51,157 bases of DNA from Candidatus Nanopelagicales bacterium (GTDB lineage Bacteria > Actinomycetota > Actinomycetes > S36-B12 > UBA5976). The DNA lies in contig JAGYJD010000010.1 in assembly GCA_018402365.1 (NCBI GenBank), positions 1 through 51,157 of the forward strand, written 5' to 3'. The position numbers and the translations under genes were made by a program. Of this stretch, positions 1-8,699 are shown piece by piece (within the stretch, counting starts at the first letter, position 1; each line of letters opens with the position of its first letter). The notes beneath the pieces were generated by a model. The model saw nothing but the letters and a program-made list of their open reading frames with translations. It had not been told where the DNA came from and did not search any database.

Positions 1-450
1 GAGTTACAAGAGCCAACTGATTTATCAATCATGCTCGAATGGGAAGGCTTCAAGATGGATGGCCATAAAGATGGCCATTTGAATTTGGGGTTTGATTTAG
101 CCCTGCAAGCTATGGAATTAAATGCCTTGAGTGAGGGCGATATATCCAAACTTCGCACCGGTAGCGACATGGATTCGTCGCTGATGGCTTCACTTTTGCC
201 AGAAGGGGCTGATCCTTATTTTAGAGCTCATGCAATTTCTAGCGGAATTGAAATTGATCCCGGCTTCGCGGTGCTGTTAGCGCTTTCCGGTAGTGGGGAA
301 TTACAAAGCGATGCGGGTGAGGCAACCCAAGTCCAAAAAGGTGATGCGTTGGTAATCCCTCACGCAATAGGAAGATGGAAATTAACTGGAGATTTGAAGG
401 CGTGGATCTCACGCCCACCTGAGATAGAAAAGGCAAGCTTAGCTATTTAG
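1..450 (+). CDS. manA: Class I mannose-6-phosphate isomerase, C-terminal part (5'-truncated by window edge)
   Basis: The reading frame is already open at base 1 (ELQEPTDLSIMLEWEGF...), so the gene starts outside the window and the first ATG at 31 is internal. The visible part (149 residues) resembles the C-terminal half of actinobacterial class I mannose-6-phosphate isomerases, which interconvert mannose-6-P and fructose-6-P with a cupin-held zinc. The EPTDLSIMLEWEGF stretch and a final cupin-like segment (SGSGELQ, then KGDALVIPHA) support this. It feeds GDP-mannose synthesis or hexose catabolism. It converges with the MscS gene, overlapping it by 8 bases. The catalytic N-terminal half is not visible, so a related sugar isomerase of the same fold cannot be excluded. 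Confidence 0.7.
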   Translation, partial: ELQEPTDLSIMLEWEGFKMDGHKDGHLNLGFDLALQAMELNALSEGDISKLRTGSDMDSSLMASLLPEGADPYFRAHAISSGIEIDPGFAVLLALSGSGELQSDAGEATQVQKGDALVIPHAIGRWKLTGDLKAWISRPPEIEKASLAI

Positions 451-1360
451 TCTTTTCGATCCATACTGATAATTGTGGGAATGGAATTTCGATCGCAGTT
501 TCGTCAAAGTGATTTTTGATTTTCTCGCGCAATTTACGAGTTAGCTCCCATTGGGTCCCCGCCTTAACTTTGATGGAAACCCGAATTTCGATTGAATTAT
601 CACTAAGACTTTGCACACCTAGTATTTCTGGATCTTCCAGTAGGTTGTCTTTATAAGAAGGATCTTGTGAAAAGTTTTCAAGTACTTTCGCTATCTCTTG
701 TTGAGTAAAAGTTAAATCACTTTTATAGGCCACAGAAATATCTAAAACAATTCGTGACCAATCTTGGCTAAGGTTTCCGACTTTGTTTATTTCACCATTT
801 GGAATATGCCAAGCGGTGCCGTCTATACCTCTTAGGCGAGTAGAGCGAAGACTGATCGATTCGACTTCACCGATGGTGCCACCCACGTCGACAATGTCGC
901 CAACTCCGTACTGATCCTCAATTAGCATTGAAATTCCAGAAAGAAAATCTTTAACTAAACTCTGCGCACCAAATCCCAAGGCGACTCCAGCGATACCTGC
1001 ACCGGCAACTAGTGGTCCGAGATTAATCCCCAGACTCCCTAGCGCAGTAAGAATGGCAATGGTCCAAATCGTGACAGAGATTACGCTGTGCGAGAGGGCA
1101 GTTAAGGCTTTTGCTCTTTGGTCGGCTCTGGCTCCATTCGCATCCTGCATGGAGGTGATGCGATAAATCCCTCTTTTTGAAAGGCGTCGCAGCAGTTTGC
1201 TTGAAATTACCGCTAGCACTAGGACTAGAAAAATTTGGCTCAAAGGTACAACGCCTTCAGCAAATATAAATGCCCAAAATTCATTATTAGAAAAGTTGAA
1301 GTTCTCGAAGATGCTCATTCTCAAAACCATATCAAACTGACGCCAAATCACAGGTTTCAC
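443..1360 (-). CDS. MscS-family small-conductance mechanosensitive ion channel
   Basis: A 305-residue membrane protein with hydrophobic segments near residues 33-55 and 92-112. They are followed by the glycine/alanine-rich pore helix typical of MscS TM3 (GPLVAGAGIAGVALGFGAQS, about residues 113-132) and then the beta domain (IEDQYGVGDIVDVGGTIGEV). Channels of this family open under membrane tension and release osmolytes on hypo-osmotic shock. Its length is normal for short MscS proteins. The longest frame begins with GTG at 1360, with no clear ribosome site; in-frame ATGs at 1330 and 1318 are alternatives. It is a lone gene, convergent with manA and divergent from the GH25 gene 29 bases away. 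Confidence 0.88.
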   Translation of the reverse strand: MKPVIWRQFDMVLRMSIFENFNFSNNEFWAFIFAEGVVPLSQIFLVLVLAVISSKLLRRLSKRGIYRITSMQDANGARADQRAKALTALSHSVISVTIWTIAILTALGSLGINLGPLVAGAGIAGVALGFGAQSLVKDFLSGISMLIEDQYGVGDIVDVGGTIGEVESISLRSTRLRGIDGTAWHIPNGEINKVGNLSQDWSRIVLDISVAYKSDLTFTQQEIAKVLENFSQDPSYKDNLLEDPEILGVQSLSDNSIEIRVSIKVKAGTQWELTRKLREKIKNHFDETAIEIPFPQLSVWIEKTK

Positions 1361-1389
1361 TTGCGTATCTGGGTAAACTTAAATATCCA

Positions 1390-2838
1390 ATGCCAAAAAA
1401 GCTTTTACAGGCAGTAGCCATAGGGCTAGCCTTATTAATCCCCGCTTCAAATTCATTTGCGGCCACATTGCCGATGAATTCTCAAGTTGATGCGGCCCGA
1501 GTTGAATTAGCCCAAACCAAAGAAGAATTAAATCAAGCTGAAGATGCGCTAGAGGCGGCCCGAGCAGAATTAGAAAAAGCTCGAACCGAAGATCGCACGG
1601 TGAATCGCGAGCTGAGTCAAGCGCAAGCTGCTCGTGAGGCGATTGGTGAGGACATCAAGGTCTTAGTCGAAGTATTGGAGTCCACTCAAAAGCAAATTGG
1701 AGATTTAGTGCGGGCGACCCACATTGATGGGGTGCAACATGAGTTACTGGTACTCGATGCAATATTGGGTTCTTCCGATAGCGGCGAACTAATGTCGATA
1801 CTTATGTCACTAGAAGTGCTTTTTAACAGTTCTTCTCAAATATTTACACAAGTTACCCAAGCCAAACTTGAATTGGATGCCCAAGAAGCGGCCGCACGAG
1901 AGCAAGAAGAAATAATTTCTGAGCGTAAAGCTCGTACTGCTCAATTGGTAGCTGAAATGGCTAAAGCAGAAGGAAAAGCTAAAGCAGAGACATCACGTAT
2001 CGAAAAATTAGTAGTCCAGCAAGAGGCCACAATTAAAAAATTAGTAATTGCTGGTTTACCTAAACCTAAACCCATTGGTGGTGATTTTGGTGCAAGGGTG
2101 GGTCCAAATGATCGCATCTTAGGTACCGATATTTCGTTGTGGCAACACCCAGGAAACGCACCAATAGATTTCGTAAAAATGTATAACGCGGGGATGCGCT
2201 ACATTTTTATTAAAGGAAGCTCTGGCGGGGATGCAGCACATCAAAGGGCTATGTATTGGTCGGGCTTAGATTTTCCGAAAGCTAGAGAAGCTGGTCTTCT
2301 GACTGGGATTTATCACGCAGCGCTAATTTCGTCTGATGCCAATGTTGAAACTGGATTTCAGCAAGGTGTTGCACAAGCAAATCGCGCGGTAGATCACCTA
2401 AATACTCTGGGTGGAATGAAGCCAGGAGTGTTGCCGATCGTTTTAGATATCGAACCCTTTTCGCGGCCCGCAAACATCGGAGCAAGCGTGGTTTCAAGTT
2501 TTTCAGTTGGATTTGTGCAACAGGTTGAAGCAAGAACTGGCAGAAAGCCAATCATTTATTCAAACTTAAATTTTATTCAACTGTATCTGCGAGACTCTCG
2601 CTTAGCGGCTTACCCGCTATGGATTGCAAATTATTCGCAAGTCACTAACCCAGCAACTACAGTTACTCGTGGCTGCACTCGAACAATTTGGAGTATTTCA
2701 GATTGCGAGAAGGCTTGGACTTTTTGGCAATACACAGATCGAGGTGATGGTAGAACCTACGGCATCGCTAGCGGCTTTTTAGACATGAATGTCTATGCGT
2801 TTACCGCTGATCGTCTGCTTCAAATGGCAGGGTATTGA
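1390..2838 (+). CDS. Secreted GH25 muramidase with N-terminal coiled coil
   Basis: A 482-residue protein with a clear signal peptide (MPKKLLQAVAIGLALLIPAS, cleavage near FAA at residue 25). A long charged heptad-like region (about residues 28-215, rich in E, A, K, Q) predicts a coiled coil like that of RipA/PcsB-type wall hydrolases. The C-terminal part (about 240-482) is a glycoside hydrolase family 25 domain: GTDISLWQ opens it, the catalytic D-x-E lies in IVLDIEPF (near residues 352-355), and FWQYTD is near the end. GH25 enzymes cleave the MurNAc-beta-1,4-GlcNAc bond of peptidoglycan. A coiled coil joined to GH25, rather than NlpC/P60, suggests a controlled autolysin acting in growth or division; that role is inferred. 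Confidence 0.87.
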   Translation: MPKKLLQAVAIGLALLIPASNSFAATLPMNSQVDAARVELAQTKEELNQAEDALEAARAELEKARTEDRTVNRELSQAQAAREAIGEDIKVLVEVLESTQKQIGDLVRATHIDGVQHELLVLDAILGSSDSGELMSILMSLEVLFNSSSQIFTQVTQAKLELDAQEAAAREQEEIISERKARTAQLVAEMAKAEGKAKAETSRIEKLVVQQEATIKKLVIAGLPKPKPIGGDFGARVGPNDRILGTDISLWQHPGNAPIDFVKMYNAGMRYIFIKGSSGGDAAHQRAMYWSGLDFPKAREAGLLTGIYHAALISSDANVETGFQQGVAQANRAVDHLNTLGGMKPGVLPIVLDIEPFSRPANIGASVVSSFSVGFVQQVEARTGRKPIIYSNLNFIQLYLRDSRLAAYPLWIANYSQVTNPATTVTRGCTRTIWSISDCEKAWTFWQYTDRGDGRTYGIASGFLDMNVYAFTADRLLQMAGY

Positions 2839-3521
2839 AAGCGACTTCTTGCGTTTTCTAAATGAATCACCATAGCCGTTCTGGCTTCATCGGCGCTGGC
2901 CTTCTTTATAGCTTCGACAATCGCCAAATGCTCACTCATGGTCTCATTAAAATTAACCGGTACATCTCTTATGAAGTGAAGCCGATAAAGGTGCAAGAAG
3001 CAATGAGTCGATCGGTAAGCCTTGGTCAAGAGGGCATTATCTGAAAAATCAAAAATCATTGCGTGAAATCTTTCATCATGCTCCGCTAAAGATTCAAATG
3101 CATCTAGGCCAGATTTGTTGCCCACTTCGTTTCCTCGCTCTAGCTCCTCGAGAAGCAGATTTACTTGATCCTCTTTAGCAATTCTTGCTGTGAGGTGAGC
3201 TGCAAAAGGTTCTACTAATTCTCTGAAACTAAATAACTCTTGCGCCTCTTTGTTGGTTAAGAGTTCAGATGCCTTAAAACCCTTTAACGGCTCTTTACTA
3301 ATCAGACCAGTTTCTTCAAGTCGAGCCAAAGCCTCACGAATTGGGGTTTGAGAAACATTGAGGTCTCGTGAAAGTGAATCAATATTCATTCTTTCACCCG
3401 GACTTATCTCACGGGTCATAATTTTTTTTCTGATAATTAAAAAAATATCATCGGATAAATTGAAACGAGTCCCAGTGGGGCGCTTGGGGAAGATCGATTC
3501 TTCAGTTTTCATAAATATCAT
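2820..3521 (-). CDS. GntR-family transcriptional regulator, FCD (FadR) subfamily
   Basis: A 233-residue protein with an N-terminal winged helix-turn-helix (about residues 25-90; SLSRDLNVSQTPIREALARL is the GntR recognition region). The all-helical FCD ligand domain follows (about 95-225), with metal-site-type histidines (EHDERFHAMIF, later EHLAIVEAI). FCD regulators usually sense sugar acids or other carboxylates and repress neighbouring catabolic genes, so control of the adjacent fuconate/pentonate genes is likely. Translation may start at 3521 or at the ATG three codons later (3512). It lies downstream of the SDR gene but with a 135-base gap containing a 16-base palindrome. Its 3' end overlaps the convergent GH25 gene by 19 bases. 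Confidence 0.86.
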   Translation of the reverse strand: MIFMKTEESIFPKRPTGTRFNLSDDIFLIIRKKIMTREISPGERMNIDSLSRDLNVSQTPIREALARLEETGLISKEPLKGFKASELLTNKEAQELFSFRELVEPFAAHLTARIAKEDQVNLLLEELERGNEVGNKSGLDAFESLAEHDERFHAMIFDFSDNALLTKAYRSTHCFLHLYRLHFIRDVPVNFNETMSEHLAIVEAIKKASADEARTAMVIHLENARSRFQYPAI

Positions 3522-3609
3522 TTTTCATAATACTGAGTGCAATAAATAAAGTATAGGAAAATTTTTTAATAAATATTCGGCGTTTTGCTGATCGTGTAGG
3601 TTTAGACTA

Positions 3610-3625
3610 AAATCATATATGATTT
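3610..3625. promoter_or_regulatory. Candidate operator: perfect 16-base palindrome upstream of the GntR gene
   Basis: AAATCATATATGATTT is a perfect inverted repeat in the gap between the SDR gene and the GntR gene, about 90 bases upstream of the GntR start. GntR-type regulators bind short palindromes and often autoregulate, so this is a reasonable autoregulatory site. I did not find the same palindrome in the 112-base divergent region 5699-5810, which weakens the case for control of the fuc genes through this exact motif. Confidence 0.4.
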
Positions 3626-3656
3626 AAATACTTTGTCTGCTACAGAAAATGCTGAG

Positions 3657-4403
3657 TTACTTAGGCAAATAAAGATTTCCTAAACCACCATCTACCGAGA
3701 GCAGGGTGCCGGTGGTTGAAGCTGACTTTGGGTCAGCCAAATACAAAATTGCATGAGCAACTTCTTCTGGTGAAACTAACCGTCCGATAGGTTGACGGGC
3801 TTCTAATGCGGCACGTTCTTTTTGTGGATCGTTAGCTTGTGCAAGTAATCTTTGCACCCAAGGGGTGTCGGCGGTACCAGGATTTACCGAGTTAACGCGG
3901 ATGCCTTCTTTTACAAAATCAGCTGCCATAGCAAGAGTTAAAGTTTGAATTGCACCTTTTGCTGCTGAGTAAACAGCTCGCTTTGGAATTCCAACAGGAG
4001 CAGCGACTGATCCAGTATTTACTATTGCCTTATTTTGAGATTTTCTTATGAGCGGAAGGAATTTTTTACTTACTCTGGCAGTGCCAAACACGCAAACGTT
4101 AAAAACCCTTTGCCAATCTTCATCAGTAGCATCTTCAATTGTTCCTATTGCACCAATGCCAGCGTTATTAATTAAAATATCGACTCGGTCTACTTGACTA
4201 GCCACCGTATCAAAAGCAGCATCTACCGAGACTTGATTGGTGATGTCGCATTCCACGTAAGTGGCAATGGAGTTTAATTCACCAGGGGTTAAGTCAAAGC
4301 CAAAAACTTTTGCACCACCCTCGGTTAATTGCTTAACACAAGAAAAGCCAATACCGCTAGCTGCGCCGGTAACGATTGCTATTTGATCTTTGAAATCAGC
4401 CAT
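3657..4403 (-). CDS. SDR-family oxidoreductase, probable 2-keto-3-deoxy-L-fuconate dehydrogenase
   Basis: A 248-residue classical short-chain dehydrogenase. It has the TGAASGIG nucleotide motif at residues 12-19, the NNAG motif, a serine in NTGSVAAP and the YSAAK catalytic pair. Its ATG shares one base with the stop codon of the L-fuconate dehydratase gene (TAATG), so the two are translationally coupled. In the oxidative L-fucose pathway the SDR oxidises 2-keto-3-deoxy-L-fuconate to 2,4-diketo-3-deoxy-L-fuconate, and this placement makes that the best call. SDR substrate specificity cannot be read from sequence alone, so the family is certain and the substrate is inferred from context. Confidence 0.82.
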   Translation of the reverse strand: MADFKDQIAIVTGAASGIGFSCVKQLTEGGAKVFGFDLTPGELNSIATYVECDITNQVSVDAAFDTVASQVDRVDILINNAGIGAIGTIEDATDEDWQRVFNVCVFGTARVSKKFLPLIRKSQNKAIVNTGSVAAPVGIPKRAVYSAAKGAIQTLTLAMAADFVKEGIRVNSVNPGTADTPWVQRLLAQANDPQKERAALEARQPIGRLVSPEEVAHAILYLADPKSASTTGTLLSVDGGLGNLYLPK

Positions 4404-5698
4404 TATTTACTCCAAGCCGAGCCATCTGGGTAACTGTATTGCTTAATGCTCTCAATCTTAATTTCAGCACCAGCTCCAGGCTCCAACGGCGCTTGGTAAT
4501 GCGCACCCTTAAGAATGGTTGGGATAACAAAGTGTTCGTGCAGGTGGTCAACAAACTCAACTACCCGCGCTTCATGATGTCCACTCACTGCTACCGCATC
4601 AAACATTGCTAAATGAGACACCATCTCGCATAAGCCAACTCCACCTGCATGAGGACAAACCGGGATGCCGAATTTAGCCGCCATCAAAATCATTGCAATG
4701 TTTTCGTTTACTCCGGCCACTCGAGTGGCGTCTATTTGCATAAAAGAAAAAGCCTTAGCTTGCAAAAATTGTTTAAACATAATGCGGTTATGCACGTGTT
4801 CGCCGGTGGCAACACGAATTGGAGCAATTGCGCGAGCAATAGTGGCGTGACCCAAGATGTCATCTGGGCTAGTGGGCTCTTCAACCCAATGTAAATTGAC
4901 ATCGCCTAAGGCTTTGATCCACTCAATGGCTTCGCTTACATCCCAAACTTGGTTTGCATCTACCGCCAACTTAATATCTGGTCCGATAGTTTCACGGACT
5001 AATTTAAGACGATGAATGTCGTTTTCTAAAGAATGCCCAACTTTCATTTTGATTAATGTAAATCCTTCAGCAACTGCTTCTTTTGCTAAACGAACCATGG
5101 TTTCATCGCTATAGCCCAACCAACCTGGGGTAGTGGTGTAGGCGGGCAAGCCCTTTTCAATCAATATTTTTTTATTAGCATTCTTTTGATCTTCAGCGTT
5201 CTTTAACATTTCTAAAGCTTCATCAGGGGTTAAGGCATCTGTGATATGTCTAAAATCAACCAAGTCAACGATTTGCTCAGGCGTCATATCTGCAAGTTGT
5301 TGCCAAAGAGGCTTTTTATTGATCTTGCAAACCAAATCCCAAACCGCATTAATAACACCGCCAGCTGCCATGTGCGGCACGCCTTTTTCTGGCCCCAACC
5401 AACGGATTTGAGAATCTCTTACTAAATCGCGACCGATGTTACCTAAGCTGTTTTCTAGTTCGCTCAGCTCTAAGCCCACGACAGTTTCGGCTAATTGCGC
5501 AATAGACGCGCATTGTAGATCGTTACCGCGACCGATTGTGAAAACTAAACTGTGGCCTTCAAGATTTGGTTGATCCGTTTTTAAAATTAAATAAGCCGCC
5601 GAATAATCAGGATCGGGATTCATGGCATCTGAACCATGCTTATCGGATGAAGTTGGAAATCTAACATCGTGAGTTTCGAACCCAACGATTGTTGCCAA
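4403..5698 (-). CDS. fucD: L-fuconate dehydratase (enolase superfamily)
   Basis: A 431-residue enolase-superfamily enzyme, full length for the fuconate dehydratase family. It removes water from L-fuconate to give 2-keto-3-deoxy-L-fuconate. Visible features are the family stretch TPGWLGYSDE, the K-x-K of the active site (IKMKVG), three Mg2+ carboxylates in VDANQVWD, VEEPTSPDD and ATGEHVHN, and the general-acid histidine in CPHAGGVG. The start is TTG at 5698, supported by GGAGA eight bases upstream. It leads the minus-strand fucD-SDR pair and is divergent from the aldose dehydrogenase gene. The neighbouring FAH hydrolase and lactate oxidase complete the pathway. Confidence 0.92.
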   Translation of the reverse strand: MATIVGFETHDVRFPTSSDKHGSDAMNPDPDYSAAYLILKTDQPNLEGHSLVFTIGRGNDLQCASIAQLAETVVGLELSELENSLGNIGRDLVRDSQIRWLGPEKGVPHMAAGGVINAVWDLVCKINKKPLWQQLADMTPEQIVDLVDFRHITDALTPDEALEMLKNAEDQKNANKKILIEKGLPAYTTTPGWLGYSDETMVRLAKEAVAEGFTLIKMKVGHSLENDIHRLKLVRETIGPDIKLAVDANQVWDVSEAIEWIKALGDVNLHWVEEPTSPDDILGHATIARAIAPIRVATGEHVHNRIMFKQFLQAKAFSFMQIDATRVAGVNENIAMILMAAKFGIPVCPHAGGVGLCEMVSHLAMFDAVAVSGHHEARVVEFVDHLHEHFVIPTILKGAHYQAPLEPGAGAEIKIESIKQYSYPDGSAWSK

Positions 5699-5810
5699 AA
5701 GAATCTCCTGTTAATGCACATTTCAGGCTGGTAAGTTTTAAAAGCCTATAGGAACAAGTTCAGGGTAATTGATTGCTGGGTAGGTTATCGCTATCGATTA
5801 AGGAGCCCCC

Positions 5811-6788
5811 ATGTTGCAGCATCACCAACTGGTGAGTTTTGGTCGTGCTGGGTTGAAAATTAGCCAGGTAGGCCTAGGAACAGCGCCGTTGGGGGGAATG
5901 TTTAGTTCCGTAAAAGAGGCTACTTCTGATGAACTGATTAAGACCGCAATCGAAATGGGTGTTAATTATTTTGATACTTCACCTTTTTATGGTCACACAA
6001 AATCTGAAAAAAGATTAGGTAGAGGATTAGCTTTTTCTGAAGCGAGAAAGCTTGCGATTATTTCAACTAAGGTAGGGCGAGTTTTTGTACCAGGCGTGCA
6101 CCAAGGGCCGACAATATTTAGAGATCTCGAACCTTTTGTTCCGGTATTTGATTATTCAGCTGGGGGAGTACGAAAATCTTTTGAAGAGAGCTTAGAAAGA
6201 TTGGGCGTTGACCATGTTGATATTTTATTGATTCATGATCCTGAAAATCATATGGATCAAGCAATTAATAAAGCATATCCCGAATTAGACAAAATGCGAT
6301 CCGAAGGATTAGTCAAATCAATTGGTGTTGGTATCAACTTCTCAAATTTGGCAACCAGATTCGTGGAAGAAACTGATATAGATATTGTCTTAATCGCAGG
6401 ACGATTCACTTTGCTGGATCAAAGCGCACTGAAAGATTTATTGCCTCAAGCGCAAAAACGAAATGTTTCAGTGGTAGCAGCGGGGGTATTTAACTCAGGA
6501 GTTTTAGTAAACCCGACAACTGAAGCCACTTATGACTATCAGCAGGCGTCAGCAGAAATCATTAAAAAAACCAAAGCGATCCATCAAGCGATTAAGCCGT
6601 ATTCAGTGCCAGTCTCTGCGGTGGGATTACAGTTTCCGCTTCGCCACCCTTCAGTAAAGGCAATTTTGACCGGGGCTCGCACCGGAGCCGAGTTGAAATC
6701 TAACTTAAAAGATTTTGATTTAGAGTTACCAAGTGAACTCTGGAGTGATTTAGAAAGCAAAGAATTAATCCAACCCATCAGTATTTAA
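5811..6788 (+). CDS. Aldo/keto reductase, probable L-fucose (D-threo-aldose) 1-dehydrogenase
   Basis: A 325-residue TIM-barrel aldo/keto reductase with the catalytic Asp in FDTSPFYG, the Tyr in the same motif, a Lys in ISTKVGR and a His in LIHDPENH. The layout matches D-threo-aldose 1-dehydrogenases, which oxidise L-fucose and also D-arabinose to the 1,5- or 1,4-lactone with NAD(P)+. A strong AAGGAG lies a few bases before the ATG. It starts a plus-strand run that includes the FAH protein and the 2-hydroxyacid dehydrogenase. Because such enzymes accept both L-fucose and D-arabinose, this one could feed both branches of the cluster. No lactonase gene is recognisable in the window. Confidence 0.83.
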   Translation: MLQHHQLVSFGRAGLKISQVGLGTAPLGGMFSSVKEATSDELIKTAIEMGVNYFDTSPFYGHTKSEKRLGRGLAFSEARKLAIISTKVGRVFVPGVHQGPTIFRDLEPFVPVFDYSAGGVRKSFEESLERLGVDHVDILLIHDPENHMDQAINKAYPELDKMRSEGLVKSIGVGINFSNLATRFVEETDIDIVLIAGRFTLLDQSALKDLLPQAQKRNVSVVAAGVFNSGVLVNPTTEATYDYQQASAEIIKKTKAIHQAIKPYSVPVSAVGLQFPLRHPSVKAILTGARTGAELKSNLKDFDLELPSELWSDLESKELIQPISI

Positions 6789-6802
6789 CCCGAGAGGAAG
6801 CA

Positions 6803-7651
6803 ATGGCGTTAGTAAGCGGTAAAGATAAAAACGGAGTTTTTCACTTAGGGGTAAAGACGGAGAAGGGTGTTCGGCCAGTCATCGTTAGTAGTTGGAAGCA
6901 ACTTTTACAGATGCCACTTGAGCAAGCCAAAAATTTGATTGAAAATACCCAAGGTGACGAGGTAGAGCTAGTAGAAGTTTTACCGCCAGTTGATTTAGAT
7001 AGTGAAATTTGGGCAGCGGGAGTTACATATTTACGATCACGCGACGCCCGCACCGAAGAAAGTGGTGTGCCAGATGTATATACCAGAGTTTATGAAGCAG
7101 ATCGTCCTGAGATTTTTTTTAAGGCAATAGGCAGCAAAGTGGTATGTGAAAACGATTGGATAGGGATTCGTTACGACTCACAAATGAGTGTGCCTGAGCC
7201 AGAGATAGCGATTTTGGTAAACGCACATCAAGAAATTTTGGGATTAACTATTTGCAATGATGTGACCTCCAGAACCATAGAAGGCGAAAATCCACTGTAT
7301 TTGCCGCAAGCAAAAATGTATGAACATTCTTGTAGCTTGCTTTCGTCAGTAACTCCGATTTGGGAAATTGCAGACTTACCAAACATAGAAATAAGTGCCG
7401 AGATTTTGCGTGATAAAGAAGTCGTATGGCAAGCCACTACTTCACTTGCGCAATTAAAACGCCCCTTTGAAGTTTTGGTTGATTACTTATTTCGTTGCTA
7501 TCGATTTGAAAATGGGGTGATTTTTTCAACCGGCACCGGTATAGTTCCACCGATGGATATTTCTTTAGTCGAAGGTGACGCAGTCAAGATTGTGGCGAGT
7601 GAAATTGGAGCTTTAGCTAATCCAGTAAAAACTGTGCAGAAAGGAAACTAA
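6803..7651 (+). CDS. FAH-family protein, probable 2-keto-3-deoxy-arabinonate/xylonate dehydratase (KdaD-like)
   Basis: A 282-residue fumarylacetoacetate hydrolase-fold protein. [12 protein letters not shown] followed by [18 protein letters not shown] is the pattern of KdaD-type dehydratases, and [10 protein letters not shown] plus the later ND/E residues form the metal site. Such enzymes convert 2-keto-3-deoxy-pentonate to 2-oxoglutarate semialdehyde. The semialdehyde dehydrogenase at 10033-11481 and the sugar-acid dehydratase at 12396-14132 supply the steps on either side, which supports this over a generic FAH function. GAGAGGAAG precedes the ATG. The gene follows the aldo/keto reductase by 14 bases and is in the same transcript. 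Confidence 0.75.
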   Translation: MALVSGKDKNGVFHLGVKTEKGVRPVIVSSWKQLLQMPLEQAKNLIENTQGDEVELVEVLPPVDLDSEIWAAGVTYLRSRDARTEESGVPDVYTRVYEADRPEIFFKAIGSKVVCENDWIGIRYDSQMSVPEPEIAILVNAHQEILGLTICNDVTSRTIEGENPLYLPQAKMYEHSCSLLSSVTPIWEIADLPNIEISAEILRDKEVVWQATTSLAQLKRPFEVLVDYLFRCYRFENGVIFSTGTGIVPPMDISLVEGDAVKIVASEIGALANPVKTVQKGN

Positions 7652-7652
7652 C

Positions 7653-8555
7653 TTGACGAAGCATGTGGTTTGGACTCAGTGGGAAGACTTAAAGGGCCCT
7701 GAAGGTTTTGAGATGCTCAATCCAAAAAATGCGCCACTGGATTCTGAGAAAGTTAATGAGATAACTTTTTATGTTCCTACCTACATGGGAGGTAGGGGTG
7801 CGCTTTTGCCTATCTTGGAAATGCCTAATCTAAAACATTTGCAATTACCTAATGCCGGATTTGATGATGCCATTGAATTTTTAAAACCAGGGGTAACGCT
7901 TTGCAATGCCCGCGGAGTTCATGATATGTCAACTGCTGAATTAGCTCTGGGTTTAACTATCTCTAGCTTGCGAGGATTTTCTCATTTTTTCAAAATGCAA
8001 CAGCAATCCTTTTGGGACCACAAGAGAATGCATTCGCTGTCGGGCAAAAAAGTTGGTTTAGTGGGCTATGGCTCAATCGGTAAAAAGTTTGCTCAAATGG
8101 TGGAGCCTTTCGAAGTTGAACTGACGGCCTTTAATCGCTCTGGTAGTGAAGGAGCTAAAAAGATAAGTGAATTGGATTCTCACTTGCCAGAATTCGATGT
8201 CATCGTTTTAATTTTGCCGGCAAACAATGAATCAGTAAAAATGTTTGACCAACGCCGGTTGAGTTTGATGAAAGATGGTGCGTTGTTAGTAAATGTGGCA
8301 CGAGGGGTAATCATCGATACTGAAGCTTTAGTTAAAGAGCTTGATGAAAAAAGAATCTTTGCCGCATTAGATGTAACCGATCCCGAGCCCTTGCCAGCAT
8401 CTCATGCGCTTTGGAAGTGCGAGAACGCGTTCATCGTTCCTCATGTGGGCGGCAATTCCACCGCTTTTGAGCCACGAATACGAAAACTAGTAAAGAGTCA
8501 GCTTGAGCTTTTGGCGCAAGGCAAAGAGATGGAAAATATAGTCGCAACTGGTTAG
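7653..8555 (+). CDS. D-isomer-specific 2-hydroxyacid dehydrogenase, NAD-binding
   Basis: A 300-residue protein of the phosphoglycerate/formate dehydrogenase superfamily. GLVGYGSIGKKF is the Rossmann glycine motif, and the catalytic triad is visible as Arg in NVARGVIID, Glu in TDPEPLP and His in VPHVGGNS. It starts at TTG 7653, one base after the FAH stop codon, so it is translationally coupled. Family function is reduction of a 2-oxo acid to the D-2-hydroxy acid, or the reverse. Its substrate here is unclear. A side reaction removing a 2-keto or glyoxylate-type intermediate of the sugar-acid pathway is possible, but the sequence does not decide it. Confidence 0.8.
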   Translation: MTKHVVWTQWEDLKGPEGFEMLNPKNAPLDSEKVNEITFYVPTYMGGRGALLPILEMPNLKHLQLPNAGFDDAIEFLKPGVTLCNARGVHDMSTAELALGLTISSLRGFSHFFKMQQQSFWDHKRMHSLSGKKVGLVGYGSIGKKFAQMVEPFEVELTAFNRSGSEGAKKISELDSHLPEFDVIVLILPANNESVKMFDQRRLSLMKDGALLVNVARGVIIDTEALVKELDEKRIFAALDVTDPEPLPASHALWKCENAFIVPHVGGNSTAFEPRIRKLVKSQLELLAQGKEMENIVATG

Positions 8556-8699
8556 AGGGCCCTATAACTTTCGGTTGGTTAGTTTTGGTGTCTAGAGACC
8601 GGACTGAGTGAGCGCGAAAAGGGCAATTGGGCAAGAATACGACAGGATATTTACAAACATGCATTTCAAAGCTAATTGAGGATTGGATTCGCAAATTTA

